A DNA stretch of 17,653 nt from positions 1 through 17,653 of the forward strand of contig CALAQT010000013.1 in NCBI GenBank assembly GCA_937888775.1, given 5' to 3'. The position numbers were made by a program, and so were the translations under genes. Below are positions 14,748 through 17,653 of the stretch, in pieces. The notes below the pieces were generated by a model, which worked only from the letters and a program-made list of their open reading frames with translations, did not search any database and had not been told where the DNA came from. The stretch is from an uncultured Actinomycetes bacterium. Lineage in GTDB: Bacteria > Actinomycetota > Thermoleophilia > Solirubrobacterales > Solirubrobacteraceae. Position 1 is the stretch's first letter, and every line of letters begins with the position of its first letter.

Positions 14748-17653
14748 TTAGCCGGTCGACGAGAGCTGGGGTAGGCCTGCGGGCATCCACCAGACGCCGG
14801 TGGTGTTGGCGTTGGCGCGGGTGGTTTGCTCGGCGTGGCCGGAGGGGTCGACGAGGCAGTAGTAGTGGACGCGGTGTCCGTGGAACCAGCCGACGAAACC
14901 GGCGATCCCGCCGGCGACGATGTGGGGGCGTGGGCGGTGGGAGAGCGGGAGCAGCGGTCCGAGTTTGCCGAGGCGTGCGGGCTGGGCATCTGACGGCTGC
15001 GGTCCGGGCCCGAACGCGCGGGCGCCGGCGGTCTTGAAGACGATCGTGGCCATCATCCAGGGGGTGCGAGCGCCGGTCTGGACGGTCGCGGCGGGCTGGG
15101 CGCCCGCGCCGACGACCTTGTCCTCGGCGAGCTGTTCCATCATCGTCGTCGTCGGGGAGAGGTTCGCACGCTGGGTGTACTGGCCGGCGGGCTTCAGGAT
15201 GTCGCCGAAACCCGAGTCGGCGTAGAACCCGACCGCCAGCTCACCCGCCCCACTCGTGCGGCTGGTGTGGCCGGAGGTGACCGTCGTCGGGCGGCCGGTG
15301 ATCCCGCCGGCCTGGACGATCTGGTCGACCGCCGCGGCCCCGGGCGCCGCCGACAGGCCCGAGTACTCGAGCGCGACCGCGCCGACGTCCGCGGTGGAGG
15401 TGGGGACGGCGAAGATCTGCGGGGTCTTGCCGGCCCCGGCCGTGACGGGAGCGGTCCAGACGCTCATCTCGGTGCCGTCCGCACCCACGCGCCGCAGCAG
15501 CTCGGTGAACTGGTCCCCGGCGGAGTCGGTGACGCTGCGCGCGCTCGCGCGCCCACCCCAGATCGAGGTCTGCACGACCAGCCGATCGCCGGCGCGCAGC
15601 GGGGCGCTGGGCGTCATCAGCAGCTGCCTGGTGGTGTCCTGGTAGCCGGTCGTCTTCTGCACGAACGCCGGACCCTTGGGCGGCTTGTCGGCGGCGGTGC
15701 GGCGGGCGCTCGCGGTCTTGCTTGTGCTCGAGCTCGTCGTGGTCGTGGTGGTCGTCGTTGCCTGCTTGGTCGCGCTTAGCGTCAGCGGCGTGGCGCCGGA
15801 CGCCGCGGTGCTGGTGCCGCTGGTCGTCTGCGCCGTGTTTTGTGCTTTCGCGCCTTGGGTGCCGGAGCCAACTTGGATGATGGAGGCGACCGAAGGGACG
15901 CCGTTTGAGTTGACGATGAACAGCATGTAGTAGCCGGGCGGGGCGTAGTTCCCGTTGGCGGGCATGGTCACGTTCAGGCTGCCCGAGCCGGTGGTGAATG
16001 ACAGCGGGTCGAAGTGCTGGCTGAAGTCCATCTGGTGGGTGCTGGTCCCCAGGTCGACGAGGTTGACCGACTGGATCGACGCCGCGTCCGGGGTCGAGAC
16101 GGTGATGTTCGAGCCGTATGTCGCCGAGCTGGGCGCCGATGTGATCGTCGGGCGGGCGCTCTTGAACAGGTACGGCGGCGAGTAGTACTGGGCGTTGTCC
16201 TCGCCCGGCTCCCCCGGCGCGGCGTGCCCGCTGCCGGCGACCAGCACCCGCCCGTCGGGCAGCAACAGCGTGCTGGTGTGATACCCGCGCGTGACCGCCA
16301 TCGACGCGACCGTCGTCCACTGCTGCGTGGACGGATTCCAGATCTCCGCCGGCAGCACCCCGCCCGACACCTCGCCCTGCCCGCCAGAGACGCCCGTCTG
16401 CGGCTCCCCGCCGCTCATCAACACCGTCCCGTCGGCCAGCATCGTCGCGTTATTGAACGCCCGCGCGTACCCCATCGGCGAGATAGACTGATACTGCGGA
16501 CTAGCCGCCGTCAGATCGATCACCGCCGCGTTTGCCTGCGCGGTTCCCGGCGACCCCAGGTCCGCCGCGCCGCCCGCGACGAGTACCTTCCCCGGCCGAT
16601 ACATCACCGACGCGCCGTTCACCACCCCACTCGACCCGCCCACCGCAGTCCACGTCTGCGCGCCCACGTTCAGCTCGAAGGACTTGTCCTCCGAGGGCCC
16701 GTACACGAACACGTTCCCGTTCGGCAACAAATACGTGTTCGGATACTCCAGCTCATGCACCGCCGACGTGTTCACCCCCGACAGCAGCGTCCACGTGTTC
16801 GTCGACGGATCGTAGACCTCCGGGGTATCAGCCCACGTGCTGAAGTCCGTCGACTTGCCGCTGATCACCACATCGGTCCCGTCCGCCAACTCCGTCAACC
16901 CCGCATACCACCGCGGGTAATGCATATCCGCCACCCGCGTCCACGTCCCCGTCGCCGGATCATAAATATTCGTATCGACGATCCCCAGGTTCCCCGTCGA
17001 CAGCTCCCCGTACCCGCCGACCACCAAAATCCGCCCGTCCGGCATCTGCACCATCGCGCTACAGAACAAGCTATCCGGCGAATTGACCGGATCGGTAAAC
17101 GAACCCGTACTCGGATCGAACTCCTGCGAGGGCTCCGGCTGCTGCCACCCATCCCACACCAACACGTTGCCAGTGTGCAACAACACCCCATGAATCGCCA
17201 CCAACGGCCAATTCATCAACGGTGACCACTGCCCCGATGGCTGGGGGCCCGGCGTGACCGAGTTCGAGGCTGCGGAAGCGGCCCCAGTCCCGTTCGCGTT
17301 GGTCGCGCTGACCGTGAATGTGTAGGCGGTTCCGTTGGTCAGGCCGTTGACCGTGGCGCTCGTCACCGGCGGAGATCCGGTGATCGTCGTCGGGGTCTGC
17401 GCGGTCGAGCCGATGTAGGGCGTGATGGTGTAACTGGTGATCGGGCTGCCGCCGTCCCACGGGGCGGTCCAGGTGACCGTCGCGCTCTGGTAGCCGGCTT
17501 GTGCGGAGGCGTTTGGCGGCTGCCCGGGCGGGGAGTTCGACGACTGGGTCGAGAACAGCACATCGACCCAGTAGTTGTTGGCGTTGTAGGTGCCGGTCGG
17601 GAAGGTGCTCGAGCCGCTGTAGCCGTAGACGCCGTTGGCGCTGGTGCTGTTCG
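14748..17653 (-). CDS. Secreted-type copper radical oxidase (galactose/glyoxal oxidase-like), multidomain, 5' end outside window
   Basis: The frame stays open to the window edge, giving 967 visible codons. The first visible part (FPTGTYNANNYWVDVLF) looks like the end of a DUF4082 domain. A fibronectin III domain follows (about 17531-17250), then a galactose-oxidase-type kelch propeller and an early-set domain ending GYYMLFIVNSNGVPSVAS (about 15870). Copper-radical residues appear present: Cys in SLFCSAM (codon 17061-17063), Tyr in YPRWYAG (16905-16907), Tyr-His in RGYHTST (16281-16283, 16278-16280) and His in TSTHQMD (16035-16037). These match the Cys-Tyr crosslink and copper ligands of the AA5 family. 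A Thr/Ser-rich linker (about 15690-15830), another beta-rich domain and an unrecognised 95-residue tail end the protein. It probably oxidises a primary alcohol or aldehyde to produce hydrogen peroxide outside the cell; the substrate is unknown. The signal peptide lies outside the window. Confidence 0.85.
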   Translation of the reverse strand, partial: NSTSANGVYGYSGSSTFPTGTYNANNYWVDVLFSTQSSNSPPGQPPNASAQAGYQSATVTWTAPWDGGSPITSYTITPYIGSTAQTPTTITGSPPVTSATVNGLTNGTAYTFTVSATNANGTGAASAASNSVTPGPQPSGQWSPLMNWPLVAIHGVLLHTGNVLVWDGWQQPEPSQEFDPSTGSFTDPVNSPDSLFCSAMVQMPDGRILVVGGYGELSTGNLGIVDTNIYDPATGTWTRVADMHYPRWYAGLTELADGTDVVISGKSTDFSTWADTPEVYDPSTNTWTLLSGVNTSAVHELEYPNTYLLPNGNVFVYGPSEDKSFELNVGAQTWTAVGGSSGVVNGASVMYRPGKVLVAGGAADLGSPGTAQANAAVIDLTAASPQYQSISPMGYARAFNNATMLADGTVLMSGGEPQTGVSGGQGEVSGGVLPAEIWNPSTQQWTTVASMAVTRGYHTSTLLLPDGRVLVAGSGHAAPGEPGEDNAQYYSPPYLFKSARPTITSAPSSATYGSNITVSTPDAASIQSVNLVDLGTSTHQMDFSQHFDPLSFTTGSGSLNVTMPANGNYAPPGYYMLFIVNSNGVPSVASIIQVGSGTQGAKAQNTAQTTSGTSTAASGATPLTLSATKQATTTTTTTTSSSTSKTASARRTAADKPPKGPAFVQKTTGYQDTTRQLLMTPSAPLRAGDRLVVQTSIWGGRASARSVTDSAGDQFTELLRRVGADGTEMSVWTAPVTAGAGKTPQIFAVPTSTADVGAVALEYSGLSAAPGAAAVDQIVQAGGITGRPTTVTSGHTSRTSGAGELAVGFYADSGFGDILKPAGQYTQRANLSPTTTMMEQLAEDKVVGAGAQPAATVQTGARTPWMMATIVFKTAGARAFGPGPQPSDAQPARLGKLGPLLPLSHRPRPHIVAGGIAGFVGWFHGHRVHYYCLVDPSGHAEQTTRANANTTGVWWMPAGLPQLSSTG

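Noticed and set aside
15690..15830. Repetitive GTC/GTG/GTT run considered as a tandem repeat array or CRISPR
   Set aside because: It is the Thr/Ser-rich linker of the oxidase, in frame, with no regular spacers.
16014..17225. A 403-codon plus-strand frame inside the oxidase gene
   Set aside because: It is an Arg/His-rich shadow of the propeller coding region with no domain signal; the opposite strand has clear conserved motifs.

Overview
The window comes from a high-GC bacterium. The coding regions use G or C at almost every third codon position, and several genes start with GTG. The order hpt, ftsH, folP, folB, folK, coaX is typical of Actinomycetota. The secreted CAP-like protein, sedolisin and DUF4082/kelch-type oxidase suggest a soil actinobacterium, possibly of the Thermoleophilia/Solirubrobacterales; that placement is inference.

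Bases 1-9079 are mostly housekeeping. They hold a purine-salvage phosphoribosyltransferase (hpt) and the membrane protease FtsH. A convergent secreted CAP-like protein follows. Then comes a tight run of a small membrane protein, folP, folB and folK (overlapping starts and stops) with coaX 10 bases downstream. A large palindrome separates coaX from a convergent metal-dependent amidohydrolase. That gene is divergent from a tRNA-dihydrouridine synthase (dus), and the preferred ATGs of the pair overlap in one CATG. folE, often found between ftsH and folP in actinobacteria, is absent.

Bases 9080-14745 look accessory. They start with a sedolisin-type protease that stops before its catalytic-serine region. 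Next is a translationally coupled three-gene operon: E1 alpha and E1 beta of a thiamine-diphosphate 2-oxoacid dehydrogenase, then a fusion of a lipoyl domain and an E3/E1-binding-like segment to a NeuD/PglD-type left-handed beta-helix acyltransferase. The fusion stands where the usual E2 acyltransferase would be. The simplest reading is that the E1 pair charges the swinging lipoyl arm with an acyl group, which the fused acyltransferase passes to a sugar, amine or CoA. This is the most unusual system in the window. A decayed insertion sequence with recognisable 20-bp terminal inverted repeats lies just downstream (13983-14745).

Bases 14748-17653 (minus strand) hold the 3' part of a large secreted-type protein: the end of a DUF4082-like domain, a fibronectin III domain, a galactose-oxidase/glyoxal-oxidase propeller with the copper-radical active-site residues apparently intact, an early-set domain, a Thr/Ser-rich linker, a further beta-rich domain and an unrecognised tail. 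The gene runs off the end of the window.

No tRNA, rRNA or CRISPR array was seen.
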